In this document: positions 31,940 to 43,813 of the stretch, piece by piece | Position numbering within the stretch: the first letter of the stretch is position 1 | Layout: the number at the start of each line of letters is the position of its first letter | Assembly: GCF_035222485.1 (NCBI RefSeq) | Contig: NC_085923.1 | Coordinates: 744,001-808,000 of the forward strand | Length of the DNA stretch: 64,000 bases | Direction of reading: 5' to 3' | Source of the DNA: Podospora pseudoanserina | Lineage: Eukaryota; Ascomycota; Sordariomycetes; Sordariales; Podosporaceae | Notes under the pieces: generated by a model | What the model was told of the DNA's origin: nothing | The model's database searches: none | The model's input: the letters and a program-made list of their open reading frames with translations, nothing else | Position numbers and translations under genes: made by a program

Positions 31940-32981
31940 GTTTGCGACTGACGGCTTGCCAGATTGTGTGAGTAGTGTCTGATGTATCACAGCGTGGAGC
32001 AACACAGTGGTCAGGAGGGTGAATCTGATCTTATAACCTCCAGGCGGCCCGAGCTGTCGGAGCCTTGAGCCGGAAATCAGGCCGTCGGTGTGTGTGCCCT
32101 GCTCAGAGATTTCTAACCGTCCCATCATCGACTTGATCCTCCCATCCCGGTGCCCCCGCCCAATCCGGTGGAGATTTCCTGGAAAGGAGAGGCTGTCCTT
32201 CAAAGACATTTGAGGTCATGACGCACGATCTGCAGGTGGTCGAAAATATGGATGGTATGTCGAAGTCGTCATCCAATTTTCTGTTCCGGCGGTGCTACCC
32301 TGTGCAGGGGCAGCCCCGATCGGGGCGTCCTCTCACGGAGAAGGGGAATGGGGAGAGCGGGATGGAGCCACATTTGCATCGATCTGTGGTTGCCGCCGTG
32401 GTTGAAAGTGGCCCAGAAGTGGCAGAGTTGAAGGGAAAAAGTGATGACATTATGATTGCTCCACCAGGTGGCCAGATGTCTTGGCAGCTGCCTTGGCCTG
32501 GACAACTGCCGGGGACGAAGCTCTGGGCTTCTGTTCTCCCTCAACAAGAGTCGAACAAGCACAACGAGGTAAAGATATCGTTGCACAAAGAGACCGCTCA
32601 ATCGAGATTCCGGGCTAGACGACCAGAGGAATGCTGCCGCAGCCGGCGTGGCTGAACAGGGTTCACTTCTGTTGATCAACAATGGGTGGCTTGGCGCTGG
32701 CGATGATAAGATGGGCAAGATTGATAAGATTAGGCCACACAGCTTATCATGGCTACGTCCGCTGATTGGCCATGCCGACCTATAACCTCGTGCTTGCATT
32801 AAATGCAATGTCATGCGATGTTGATTGAACGTCCCTGAATCAGATATGTTGGATATGTATATTCAATCATCCGATGACAATGGTCATAAGTAGATCAATC
32901 ATCAAATATTTGTACAATCACCAACTACAACTAAATACACATACCCCTTTCCTCAGCTTCACCTTTTTTTTCCCCATTCAT
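31940..32981. other. Intergenic region upstream of the Rds1-like gene
   Basis: Several GATAAG/CTTATC motifs occur near 32690-32760, typical of GATA-factor sites. An open frame on the plus strand (32218-32655) has no protein-like features. No gene is supported. Confidence 0.45.
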
Positions 32982-33194
32982 TCAGCTCCCGCCTTCCCTC
33001 TCCTTCTTCACCCTCTCCTCCTTCCACTGCTCAAACAGTTCCCTCTCCCCCTTGAACTGCTCAAACAGCTCCTTCTCCATCTTCTCCCTCGCCCTCTTCC
33101 TCTTGAGCGCCTTGAGCCCCCACGCCCGCTCCACCGCGTCCAGAAAAGTATTCTTGAGCAGCTCTCCAAACTTGTTCACAAAGAATGTGAATCG
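32982..33194 (-). other. Open frame in phase after the stop of the secreted protein gene
   Basis: Directly after the TGA at 33195-33197 the same frame stays open for about 70 codons. It encodes a highly charged Lys/Glu/Arg segment with heptad-like ELFEQFK/ELFEQWK repeats, likely a helix or coiled coil. The composition is unlike random 3' UTR. It may be a read-through extension, or the gene's former C-terminus after a recent nonsense change. Confidence 0.5.
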
Positions 33195-33884
33195 TCATTT
33201 TGGCCTCTTCCCCTCATACCAAGGGTTGAAGTACACCGGCTCGAAATCATTCGCCGGATCAGGCAAGTGCTGCTCAAACCTCCCCGTGTAATTGAGGTAC
33301 TCGGGCGCCTCATAGTCAAACAGCCAGTCGTTATTGCTCTTCTTGATATTCGTGCACTGCTCCCACTCGCTCCCCGTCATCCACCCGTTGTCGCACTCCC
33401 CGTCCTTGCACCGCCTGTCAAACCCGTACGTCTTCTTTCCCTTGCCGTCATACCACCAGCCCGTGTGGGACCCCTTGGCAATGCGTATTTGCCTCCAGGC
33501 CTCGTACATCTCGCGATGGTCACAGATGAGCTCGCCGCCCTCCTTCTTGCGGTTGCCCTCGCGGACGATGGCTTCGATTTCGTCTTCGAACTTGTCGCCC
33601 TTCTTGCGGTAGTTGCAGAGGTAGGCGACCGAGCTGCCGATGGTGCAGCGGATCTTACCGTAAATGGGCACGTTGCGGCGGGCGCAGATTTGGTCGTGGA
33701 GGCACTCGATGGCTTGGTGCATCTCGCAGTCTTCGATTTCATTGTACGAGCCCCAGATCTCGGGCCCGTTCAGGTCTTGTTTATTGAAGGCGGGGAGGGG
33801 GGATACCGTCGCCGCGGGGGCGGCCGCGGCGGCGACAATGGTGGAGTAGCATGCTCCTGAGAGGAGCAGGGGGAGGAGATGCAT
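33195..33884 (-). CDS. Secreted cysteine-containing protein of unknown family
   Basis: A single-exon frame of 229 residues with a signal peptide (about 1-21) and Ala-rich pro-region. A domain with about eight Cys spaced through the middle follows (EDCEMH, IECLHDQICARR, IRCTIG, YLCNY, LICDHR, RRCKDGECDNG, EQCTN), with Trp/Tyr-rich segments such as GWWYDGKGKKTYGF. I recognise no enzyme motif. Cys pairing and aromatic content fit a small extracellular enzyme, binding protein or effector. The stop is TGA followed by C, the weakest fungal termination context, and 70 further codons stay open in phase. Confidence 0.72.
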   Translation of the reverse strand: MHLLPLLLSGACYSTIVAAAAAPAATVSPLPAFNKQDLNGPEIWGSYNEIEDCEMHQAIECLHDQICARRNVPIYGKIRCTIGSSVAYLCNYRKKGDKFEDEIEAIVREGNRKKEGGELICDHREMYEAWRQIRIAKGSHTGWWYDGKGKKTYGFDRRCKDGECDNGWMTGSEWEQCTNIKKSNNDWLFDYEAPEYLNYTGRFEQHLPDPANDFEPVYFNPWYEGKRPK

Positions 33885-35574
33885 GATTGATGCGTGGGCT
33901 CCTTGTGCTGATATAAAGGAGTGAAAACAGCCGAGGACAAGAGAGGGGGGTGAGTACCCTGGGAACAGCTTCGTCTAGCTTGGTAAACGAGAGGAATGGT
34001 CTGGAGATCACGGCAGAACTTTTTGGGCGGAGGACGGGGTTCTTATCTGCGGTTTGAGGATGTTTTCGGACCTGCGAAGTGTTCCGTTAGAGTTGAGACA
34101 GACTCAGTGGGACCATTCGAGGATCTTGCCTGGATATCCAGTCAGGTGAAGCTGCAATCGATGCGGACTCCGGTTAACTGGGTCCACGCGAGGGAGGACT
34201 GCTGGAAATGTTGTTCTTGCTGTGTTGTTGACATCATCCCCGGATCAAAACGGGGTCGAGTTTCGGAGGATGGAATTGAGTTTGGGACCAGACATAGCCA
34301 CTGGCGTCGGAGAGAACCAAACATCTGGGAAAATCGGGTCGATTTTGATGTCTTGAGAAAAAGGTCTGCTGGCCCGATGCGGAGCTTGTTGAATGTCTGG
34401 AGAATCTGCCCTGGCCGGTTATTTTGCTGCTTTGAGATGGCAGAGACTCTGGTTAGACTTCCTTTCGGGCTGCATCCTCAAAGCCAATGGTGGAACTAAG
34501 ACTCTTGGTATGAAGCCCCATTGAATTACGCACCCGCACACATCCGCACACAAGATGTCGACCCCCTCTTCGTTTCAAATACCAAATAAATCCTTGAAGT
34601 GCTCTTTACTCAAAACTACCCCGGGTCAACATCCGTAGACCGATGGTGAGGTGAAAGTTCACTTGCACTCTCTTCATCGCGTGTGGCCCCTTCCAGAATG
34701 TTCTCCAGTATTGCCCTGGCATCCTCCTCGGCTGGGCCGCAGTCATTGCCTTCCTCGTTGCCTGGCTTCAGAGACCCGCGCCTTCACTCATCAACCACTC
34801 AGATGTCTCAATGCCAACATCACGCGGGTCTGGGCGATGTCATCGAGTTACTGCCTGATAAAAGCACAGACAAAACACACTCTCTCTGAATTCGGCGAGC
34901 GTGCACTGAGCGCCCTGATCCAAGTATAAAATAAAATTCTCCTGTCAGAAACTTCCCTCTCTTTTCTTTTTCTTCTCATGATTCTTGGTCCCCATCACTT
35001 GAGCCTTGACCTCTCTGAGTGCCTTGGTAAGAGGCGAGAAACCTGGTGGTCTTTCACATACTTGGATATGCATCTTGGATCGTGTATGCGAGTGTGGGGG
35101 GCAGTTGGGTGGATCTTGGATGGGTGACTGAAGCTGTTGGTGGTGTAGTGTATCATAGCCAAGTCGTTGATATTTTTTGGAACCTTCTCTCTCCCTTCTG
35201 GGAGACTTGCTCTTTTTTTTCACTGAAATCATTGCTTTGTGATGATTTGGGGAGGAAAGATTCGTGGCATGACTCTTTGGAGTGGTACCAGGCATTTTAT
35301 GCAGCTATTTACTGGCTAAGCCCTAAGCCGTTTAAGTCCGCCGTACTCATCTTCTGATTCATCGTCACTAGTCTCAGGTGTGATCCTGTCTGATACCTGC
35401 TGACCGCTTCAAGCATCCTCCTTTACTTCATACTCAGGCCCTACCTTTTCAAACTCGTGTTCCTGTGCATGTATGAGGTGCCGATTTGGGTAGTTTTTGA
35501 AACAAAAGCCAAACTCCACACTCGCTTTGTAATTGTATCGGTACCCGTGGATTGTCAATAGTATGAACATCATG
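33885..35574. other. 1.7 kb intergenic region, no gene seen
   Basis: A few overlapping frames exist on both strands (for example plus 33996-34499), but none has protein-like composition or a family signature. A TTTCTTTT tract lies near 34960-34975. Confidence 0.45.
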
Positions 35575-38500
35575 TTAGAATAAATCATATAAACCATGAA
35601 GGAGTAAGGAGTAGTAAAATGTATGTGAGGTGCCAAGGCAGTAGCTCAGGTAACTTCCGCACAGGCAACAGTCGCACACGCTTTCTCTTTCGAACCCCTT
35701 TTCACTGGCATGTTCCTCCCCTTCGAGTATTGGACCGAGATCTTCCTGGAGACTACTGCACAAGACCTGAATAACGTCGCTTTGCACAACCCGAGAGAAT
35801 CTAGCGATCTTTATGGGTGTCCATTTTTGATCGCCAACAAACACAATGACGGATTGGTTTGCGCCATGCTTCAGAAGTAGGCTGATCACCTTGAGCTGAT
35901 CTCCAGGTTCCCCTAGGCTCATATCGTCCAGCCAGGATTCTGTACTGCGGGCTGCCCAGCAAAGAGGAGTCCAACCGTCCAGATCAGTGACGTCGACGTC
36001 GATCCGGCCTCCAGAAAGGAGCATTTCTACAACCGATGCAAGGCCTGATGCTGCTGCCTAATGTAGTACCGTTCGATCACGACCGTCCGTAGTCTTGATG
36101 TCAGCCCCGGCTCGAAGAAGCGCTTGAATATTTCCAATACCTCCACGGCCTGCGGCCATATGTATCGGTGAGCGACCCATGCTATTTCTCACGTCAGGTT
36201 TAGCTTCATTCTGCAGGAGGAGGTCTATAATACGACTCGGTGCGTTGTATGCGGCGGCAATGACGGTGTACCCAAATAAACCTCCTGGTGCGTTTACGTC
36301 AGCACCGTGCTCAAGGAGGTAGTGCAAAATTTTGTCACTCATTCCAGAATTATAGCCTGGGTCATCAGACTCATACCCAAGACACGCCGCCGATAGAGGC
36401 ACACCGTAAAGGACATCAGACGCTTGATTGACATTGGTCTTGTGTTCCACGAGAAGTTTCACCATATCAAAGTGAGATGTGGGACGGCAGGCCGCTATCA
36501 GAGGTGAACCATAATAGGCATGAGCGTTTATCGACCTGCGCTCCCCGCTTGAGGAGATACGTTGCCTTTTCGATGTCTCCCGCCTCAGCCGCTCGCCCAA
36601 AAGGCGTAGCCATGATCTGGTCATTAATCAGGTCAATGTCAGCACCAGCGTTGACAAGTCGCCTGAGGGGCCCGTCCAGCCGAGGTTGGCTCCGTGTTCC
36701 GCCAGAGATCTAACTCCATGAGCTGTTCCGATTTTGACAGCAAAAGCTATCGCTGTCCAGCCTTTAAAATGCCCATCTGCAAGCTCCACTGCTTGGTTGA
36801 CTGATGCACCATGTTCCAGCAGCAAGTCCAAATTAGTATCATGTCGATTAGCCGCAAGCCAACATTAGAGGCGTGAACGGAGCCTTTTCTCGCAGGTTTG
36901 GGTCTGCGCCATTTCCCAGAAGGATGCGGGCAAATTCAGGGGGTTGGTTTGAACAGCATTGTGCAAGATCCTGTTCTTTTGATCAAGATCTAAGTAGTTG
37001 GTATTTGCGCCATGTTGAAGTAGAAGTTCGAGAGCACGAGGGTTGGAACCTTTTGCTGTAACAAAATGATAAAGGGCAGGATCTCCATTCTTATCCACAT
37101 GCTGGACGTTGGCGTTGCAAGACAAGAGTGTATCAACGATTTCTGCCTGTGGGCCGCTGGTGTTATAGGCGGCACACATCAAAGCGGTCATCCCTGAAGA
37201 GGATATCTGTGAATCGGCATTGGCGCCCTTTCCAACAAGTAGCCTCATGGTGTCGAGAAGGGTTGTTTCGTTGGTGAAAGAGCATACAATTTTTATGATA
37301 ATATTGGGGTCTCATCATCTGGATTGTTTAGCTTTGCCCCAGCTTCAAGTAGTATTTGACAAAGATTTGTGTGACTCCAGGCTGCAGCGCAGAAAAGTGC
37401 GGATCCCTTTGGACTCGAGGAATTAGGATCGGCTCCATTCTGAAGCAATAGCTCTACGCATCTTTGATGCCCCTCGTAGGTTGCCGATGCTAGTGGAGAC
37501 CATTCCCCTTTCTGGTGACCCATGTTTGGATCAGCTCCAGCATGCAGAAGCAGCTCGGCAACTTTGTGGTGTCCCCAGGTGCAAGCTTGGTGTAAAGGGG
37601 TGCTAACCTCAGTGGTGGAACCCTGGAGGTTAGGCTTTGCTGTTTCGATAAGCATTTTTATCATGTCGGCGTCTCCATTGCGTGCAGCAAGGTGCATTGC
37701 TGTATTGTCCTGGATGGTCTTGTAGTTGATATTCGCACCATGTTGCAATGGAACCCTTGCGGCTTTCTTTTGCGAGTTCCAGACAGCCTGGTACAGCAAC
37801 GAAATGGGCCTCGGTTCGGTCATCACCTGTGCTTCAGTTTCCACCGGACAGCCAAGGGTGAGTATCTTGTTCAGAAAGCGATCTAGACCAAGCCAGGATG
37901 CCCTGCGCATCACGTCTGCTGGCCAGAGGCTACCGCAATCTGTGGGATACCTCGCAAGTATGTGGTCCACGATCTCAATCAGCAATGTCTCGTTCCCAGA
38001 GGCTCCAGCGGCAGACATGGTGTTGATCAGCACGTCGCTAGAAAGGTCGAACGTGTGCAGTATATCTCTTACCACATGACGATGGCCTTTATGTGCTCCT
38101 TCCAGCAACTCGGGGACTGCACCATTCTGCTTTGAAGGCTCCAGCACATCAATCGTCCTATGACTAACAAATATAGTAAGAAGTGCTTTCGGTGGCTGAA
38201 CGATTTGTTCACGGGGTTGGAATAAGCCCAATAGCCTCTGGTCAAAGTATTGCCAATCTCTCTGCCAACAACCCTCTTGAGGACCGACTGTCAGGTCCGC
38301 AAACTGGAAACCTGCGCCAGATGATGAACCCACGCTCGTAGAGCATATGAGCACATGTTGCCATCCGTAGGGAGATATCACTCTAGTTCTCTTGCTTGGC
38401 CCGCTTTTGGTGCCAGGAATTCCTGCACTTTTGGGAGACATAGGTGGTCGAGACAGGCTGTAGCAATTTTTTGATGCGCAGACTTCCGGACTTTGTCCCA

Positions 38501-38896
38501 GAGGTAGCCCGAATCGTCACCGCCAATGGTCATCAGAACATCTCTTAGTCGTGGATGGGCCAGTTTCACCTCGTTGTGGTCGATTTCGAAGATCCCAGCA
38601 AGATTTGTTTCGAGGCTTCGTCTTGCTTCCTCTACACTTCGAAGCCCGAAGAAAGATTATCCGAATCCAATTGCATTGCAGTTGAGAGCTCTGCGATTGT
38701 GAGAGGCCGAGCGGCGTAAAGAGTCCAGGTCAACAGAGCCTTCAAGAAATATTGGTCTGGAAAACGGTTGAACAACGTGTCCAGTAACACGAAAAGAGCT
38801 TTGTTGCTTGCTGTCAGGCTGAGCATGTGGTTCAAGGCAGTCAAACAGGGGCTGAGACGAGAAACTATTCGGCCGTCCCTCCTCGACCGCCGTCAA
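35575..38896 (-). pseudogene. Decayed ankyrin-repeat NLR-like gene, 5'-truncated
   Basis: The remains start with a winged-helix-type segment typical of fungal NACHT proteins (YAARPLTIAELSTAMQLD near 38730-38680). The linker seen in such proteins follows, then at least ten ankyrin repeats from about 37780 leftward, with motifs such as NTAMHLAARNGDADMIKML, TPLHQACTWGHHKVAELLL and GADIKTTDGRDRTVLH. The coding frame is interrupted roughly six or more times by frame changes and stops, and no NACHT nucleotide-binding domain is found upstream, so the 5' part is lost. Intact relatives are intracellular receptors of fungal nonself recognition. A real gene with introns at every break is unlikely because the joins lack splice signals. 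Confidence 0.75.
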
Positions 38897-39660
38897 TCAT
38901 CAAAGTAAGAAGAGGCAGTCACCTACCGAATAGAGGGGAAAATAGACACCGGCCCAGTCAGAATTGCCAACACTGGTGGGACCAGAGGGATGGAGAAAAC
39001 AGTATCAAAAACGATCCGTGACGATGCCCGTGTGGTAGGGGGCACATTATGCGACAAATCAGGCTATGATCGTGAAGTTGGAGGCTCAGCGAAAATCCGA
39101 CACTAAAGTTTGGGGTTCCAAGTCACCTTCGCTGCGCGAGGCTCCTTGTTCGGGAGGACAACCTGCACTTTGAGTGCAACATTACTATAAAGTCGGAGGC
39201 CGACTGGAAGTCAAAACTGGGTCGTCGGTTGATCGGGACAACACCTCCTGACGAGCCGGTGTGGTTCAACCCCGAAATGAAACCTACCAACAAACTCCGG
39301 CGGTTGGGCTATGACACTGAGAACCTGGGTGAATTGGATCTCAAAGAGTTTGTCGAGATCCAAGATTACGCCCCCACCAACTCCAGTCTTCGCAAATTTC
39401 CAGCCAGTGAAACTGTTCAAGGCAAAGGGCCTGGTTTGGAAGCGGTGTTACACAACACACTGCGACAATCGGGCCTTGATATTCCGGCGAGGCTCTGATC
39501 CCCACGACTTGATTGGCTGTATGTGATGGACGTCTTCATCGTCGCAGATCTTCTTTTTTGGCGCATGTTCAGCCATGCTCATTTTTGACAGAACACCCAT
39601 CCAATATATCGGTTCCATTGGTCTATCGAAATCCTTCCCCTCAGATATCACCAGGACACC
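38897..39660. other. Region between two facing pseudogenes, with a short coding-like frame
   Basis: From about 39130 to 39498 the plus strand keeps an open, protein-like frame (HFECNITIKSEADW, then KLGRRLIGTTPPDEPVWFN and KLRRLGYDTENLGELDL). No ATG start or family can be assigned. It may be a fragment of a third decayed gene. Confidence 0.35.
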
Positions 39661-42600
39661 ATGAAGTATCCGCCAGAAGATGAGACTCGTGACAGCGATA
39701 CTGGTGAGGGAGAGAAGGATGACTCGGACGATGATAAGAAAGAGTCAGTTGAGGAACTCGTGAACAAGATTCTTGACAATGTTTAAGGGGCAACAAAACC
39801 ACTCACAATTTTAGAGCCGACTGGGACCGCCTGGCACAGGTGCCGAATACGATTGACAAGGAGAATGCACTTCACCTCTTAGCAAAGGCAATGAAACGCA
39901 AGCTTCCGGGAAAAGACACAAAACCGGAGGATATGATAGAGTTTTTGGTCAAACATGAGAACGGTCTCATGTTTGACCAAACAGGTATCGTTACACGCCC
40001 CTCCTTCGTGCAATTGAGGAGAAAAAGGAAGACCTGGTAAGGTGGATGTGCCTTTACAGCAATCATGAAAAAGGCGATTCTGTGCTCAGCATGGCCGACA
40101 ATCAAGAGAAGAAAAACTGGCTAGCATTGAAGATATACAGGCATCGTTATCATGAGGCCAGACTAACTCGGGCCTTGACAGTATCCGTGTGGCAATTGAC
40201 AAAAGATCGAAAGTCCTACCCGAACTCATCAAGTTGGCTAAATCGGAGACATTGACGGCCAAGGATGTGAAGGGCAATCCACGTCCACCACGCCGTTGAA
40301 TATAGGAGGTGTCGAGAAGGGCAACTAGCTGTTGTGGAACTTATCACCTCCAAGTGCCCGGCTGTCTCCGATCCCATGCAAGATTGAGACTTCAATAATG
40401 ACGGCCGATCGTTTTATTTTTATTATATCTTCACAAAACAAAAGCCCTTCGACAAAGCGGCAAAAAAAAATGAAGCACATTGAACGAAGGCTAGCAGTCT
40501 TGACACCTCCATTGACAAGGACAAGAAAAGCAGGTTCTTCGATCGGCAGAAACTTGGCATGAATCTCAAGGACAAGGCAACAGTTGAGCTGCCGATCATC
40601 ATTCCGAATAGCATCAGCGGACAGCATTCATTTACACGCAACCTGAAGCTTGATCTGACAAAGTACGGGAATCGTGATCTGCAAAGTCCGCGGCAATGAC
40701 TCCTTACACATCCGGCCAAGGGCGAGACCTCTCGCCAGCGCCAGCGCCAGGGGCTCACTTGAGGCCTGAGTCGAAACCCACAGACTGCACTGAGAAAAAG
40801 TCAGATCCAAATTTGAGACCAAGACCCGATGAGAAGACTGCCAAGGAAATCGAGCGGTTTCTCAAATTACACTATGTCCGTTCTAGGCCATACGACAAGT
40901 GCATGGACATTCTCTACGGACTAGACACACCACCAGGTATGAAGCCCTCGACTCATTGGAGTACCGTATGCTTATCCCCCCGTTCCTATTCACATCCACT
41001 GACACATCAAAGACGTGGAGCTTTCTTTTGATCTTTCCGGCTACGACAACTCTACAGTTTCCGAATAGGAGTTCAAGATCTTCCTAGGAAAGCTCAAGTT
41101 CAGCGATGTGCTCCAATATGTTGGGATTCCAAAAGTCCCGCTCATCCATCGGAAAGCTGCTGTTAGTCGGGAGCCTCGTGGCAGTGCTATTGGGAGAAAT
41201 GATCTCCTCTTTGTGTCTGACTGCCTTCGTGACAAGGGAGTCAAATCCATCCTTATCGTCATGGTGGACGATGAGCCGACCGTATCCGACAACTCAGAAG
41301 CCTCACATACCTGACCACACACTGATGAAGCAATTGAGAGATCACTTAAAGGCTTTGGGATCCAAATCTGGGATTGGAAAAAAAACAGATACATTCTCCG
41401 AGGTTATCTGGAATGTTGCGCCGAATGTGCGCGAGGTTCAACTTTACTAGAATGGCAACAATGCCGTCTTGAGAGGCTGGGCTAAGCCAGGCGGACTCAG
41501 GAAGTTGAGCAAGCTAAAGCAGGTGTTCCTTTCCATTGAAGAGGTACGTTGTTTGCGATTACTGAGCTCTCTGAGACAGAGTGGAAGCGGAACTAATACC
41601 TGGCGGAGATCAGAATCAGAAGCCCGAACTGACACCTATGTTATGGACTTTTGTCGTGCGCATGAAGGAACTCTGCCCCGGAGTCAAGGTCCTCCGTACC
41701 GAAACCACACAGAATTATTAGCCTACCCGCGTACCCCGCGGAATGTTGGCAAGCAACAAACCAAAGATGAATGGATCAAGTGCATGAATGAGTTCCACCA
41801 CCTCCTCTACCTAGCCGAAGAAAAACTTTGATGGGGAAACCGACGCTGGGGGCTCAAACACTCTGCGGCAGATTGTGGGCGCTAGCATCAAAATTGCCCT
41901 TATAGACGACGGCGTCGACTACAAAGATCTCCCCAAGCGCACCTTCATCGGAGGACACAGCTTTTCTACTCGAGACAAAGAGCGCAACCTGATCCATCCG
42001 CATTATGTCTGAGGCGTGGGCCACGGGACCGCCATGGCTAGACACATCTACTACATGTGTCCAAGCGCTGAAATATACGTCTTGCGGCTGGAAGACTACC
42101 ACCACCCAGAGGACCCAAACCTTCGACTGATAGCAGCAAGAAGTGCCGTAAAAGCCATCAGGGCTGCGGTGCGCAAGGAGGTGAACATCAATTCCATGCC
42201 ATGGACTATCGAACCTACGGGAACAGAAGGAGACCAGAAGCTGGGACTGACAATCGCCGATGCGGCACAGAGAGGTATCCCCATGTTTTACTCTGCCAGT
42301 GACCGTGGAGCAAAGCAGAACGCCACATACTCTTCCAAGGCCGCCCCGGAAGAATCTTTACCATCGGTGCAGCATCAGTCTGGGGAAATGCCGTTGCATC
42401 AGTCGGGAGTTTAGATCGGATAACATTCACTTTACCAGGAGAAAGAGCCAGCGTGCCTGGAAGCGAAAGAGCCAGTCTGTCTTTCAGGAAACCGTCTGGA
42501 TCATCAGTCGCCACGGCGCTAGGTGCAGGGTTAGCAGCTCTGATGTTGTGCTGCGTGAAGGTTCATTTGGTCCTGGCCAAACCAGGGCCGGAAAAGGAAA

Positions 42601-42824
42601 GGATTCAACAGGATTACAGCTTGTTATTGAAGCATGAAATCATGCTAAAGGTCATTTATGGAATTGGCATGACACCTGACACCAAGTTTGTAAAGGTCTG
42701 CGGCGTATTTAGAAAGAGTACTTCAGCGGAAAGAGCAGGCCCATTTAATAGCAGAGGTTGGGAAGACACTGTGCGCAAAACTGCTGTTGATAGTGTAGTT
42801 CAACTAGCACCCAAGATGACTTGA
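39661..42824 (+). pseudogene. Decayed subtilisin-like (S8) protease gene of the fungal immune/NLR-associated type
   Basis: Fragments in consistent order match the long fungal S8 proteins with an N-terminal regulatory region. They are an acidic start (39661 on), an ankyrin-like or helical region (39840-40250), a central region with an ILIVMVDDEP strand, the conserved NNAVLRGWAKPGGL segment (near 41450-41500), then the protease domain. All three catalytic motifs are recognisable: Asp in IALIDDGVDY (near 41890), His in GHGTAMA (near 42016) and Ser in SGSSVATA (near 42490). The frame is broken about ten times by stops and shifts, so no full protein can be made. It faces the ankyrin/NLR-like pseudogene head to head, suggesting a former paired immune locus. 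Confidence 0.75.
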
Positions 42825-43503
42825 GGCAGGTAGATTGCTGCAGTGACGGAAAGAATGCTATTCAATTTCGTTCGACGGCAAGCTTCATTTTTCTCAAGCA
42901 TGTTGAAACCTGACTGAACTAAAGATAGGGTGCATCAAGGCCGCCGGCCAATAGAACTGCAAGCAGAACGTCTAAGCTGCTCTTGTTAGGGGCGGAGATA
43001 CTGATTCAATGTCGATGGATAACTCGGAGCGAATGGCTCAATCAACATGATTGGGGTGTGCGAGGCACGAAAAGACGAAAAAGAGAGCAAGTCATGAAAG
43101 CGAGGAAAAGGGCGCTGACAGACAGCATTGGGGAAAAGAGGTGGTCAGTTATACAAGTGGTTAGGGCTCATATCGTCTAGTTCATGTGCGATAAGGTGAC
43201 ACCGTGCGACTGGTCCAGTGACGTAATGAAATCTTCGCACCAACCACCCACCTCTCAGCCAACGCAACACTCTCGCCGCCGCCGCCGCAACCTGGAACCT
43301 GCTGAGACTTGCTGTGCCCGCCTCGGATTTATTCCGTCATTCGTCTCCATTTCTCTCGAGCAAATATTCTAGATCTCTCCTCACTTTCCGCACACTCAAC
43401 CTTCTCCCATCTCAAGCCAAGAAACACAAGAAAGCTTAATCCGACATCTCCAACGGTTCTCTCCACAGTTCATCGCAACCCCCACACGCTCACCAGCATC
43501 ACC
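42825..43503. other. Intergenic region with CT-rich leader of the small Cys-tail gene
   Basis: No coding frame. From about 43250 the plus strand becomes C/T-rich, the usual look of a strongly expressed fungal 5' leader just ahead of the start at 43504. Confidence 0.5.
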
Positions 43504-43813
43504 ATGTCTCCTCAAGGCCCCACCACTCAATCGCCCATGATCATGGATGCTGCTGCTGTCCAGCGCCCAGAGAATGCGCACCTGGATAGCAACTTGCAGA
43601 CGAGCCAGCCGGCGACATTTCAACCGATGGGTATGTTTCGGTCATTTCACCCCCAGAATTGGACTGTATCAACTGACAGGCAAATCAGATACCCAGAAGC
43701 CACACGAAGACTCAGAGGTCGGTCTGAGAGGTGGTGATCGCGGTGGCTGCTGCCCTGGTCGTTTCTGCTTCATCATTCCCTGCCCATTGCCCTGCGACTG
43801 CTGCATCATCTAA
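43504..43813 (+). CDS. Small protein with conserved Cys-rich C-terminal tail
   Basis: Two exons, 43504-43630 and 43689-43813 (58-bp intron), encode 83 residues. The first half is polar (Gln/Pro/Ser/Thr). The C-terminus GGCCPGRFCFIIPCPLPCDC is followed by C, I, I and the stop, and contains eight Cys in about 21 residues with hydrophobic spacing. This resembles cysteine-rich membrane-associated tails (CYSTM-like), where cysteines are palmitoylated or line a membrane helix. I know similar small fungal proteins with this ending but no firm function. The splice junction joins frames cleanly, and the CT-rich leader fits strong expression. There is no signal peptide. Confidence 0.78.

Noticed and set aside
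32218-32655. 145-codon plus-strand frame upstream of the Rds1-like gene
   Set aside because: No protein-like pattern, lies in a promoter region and has no intron or start context to support it.
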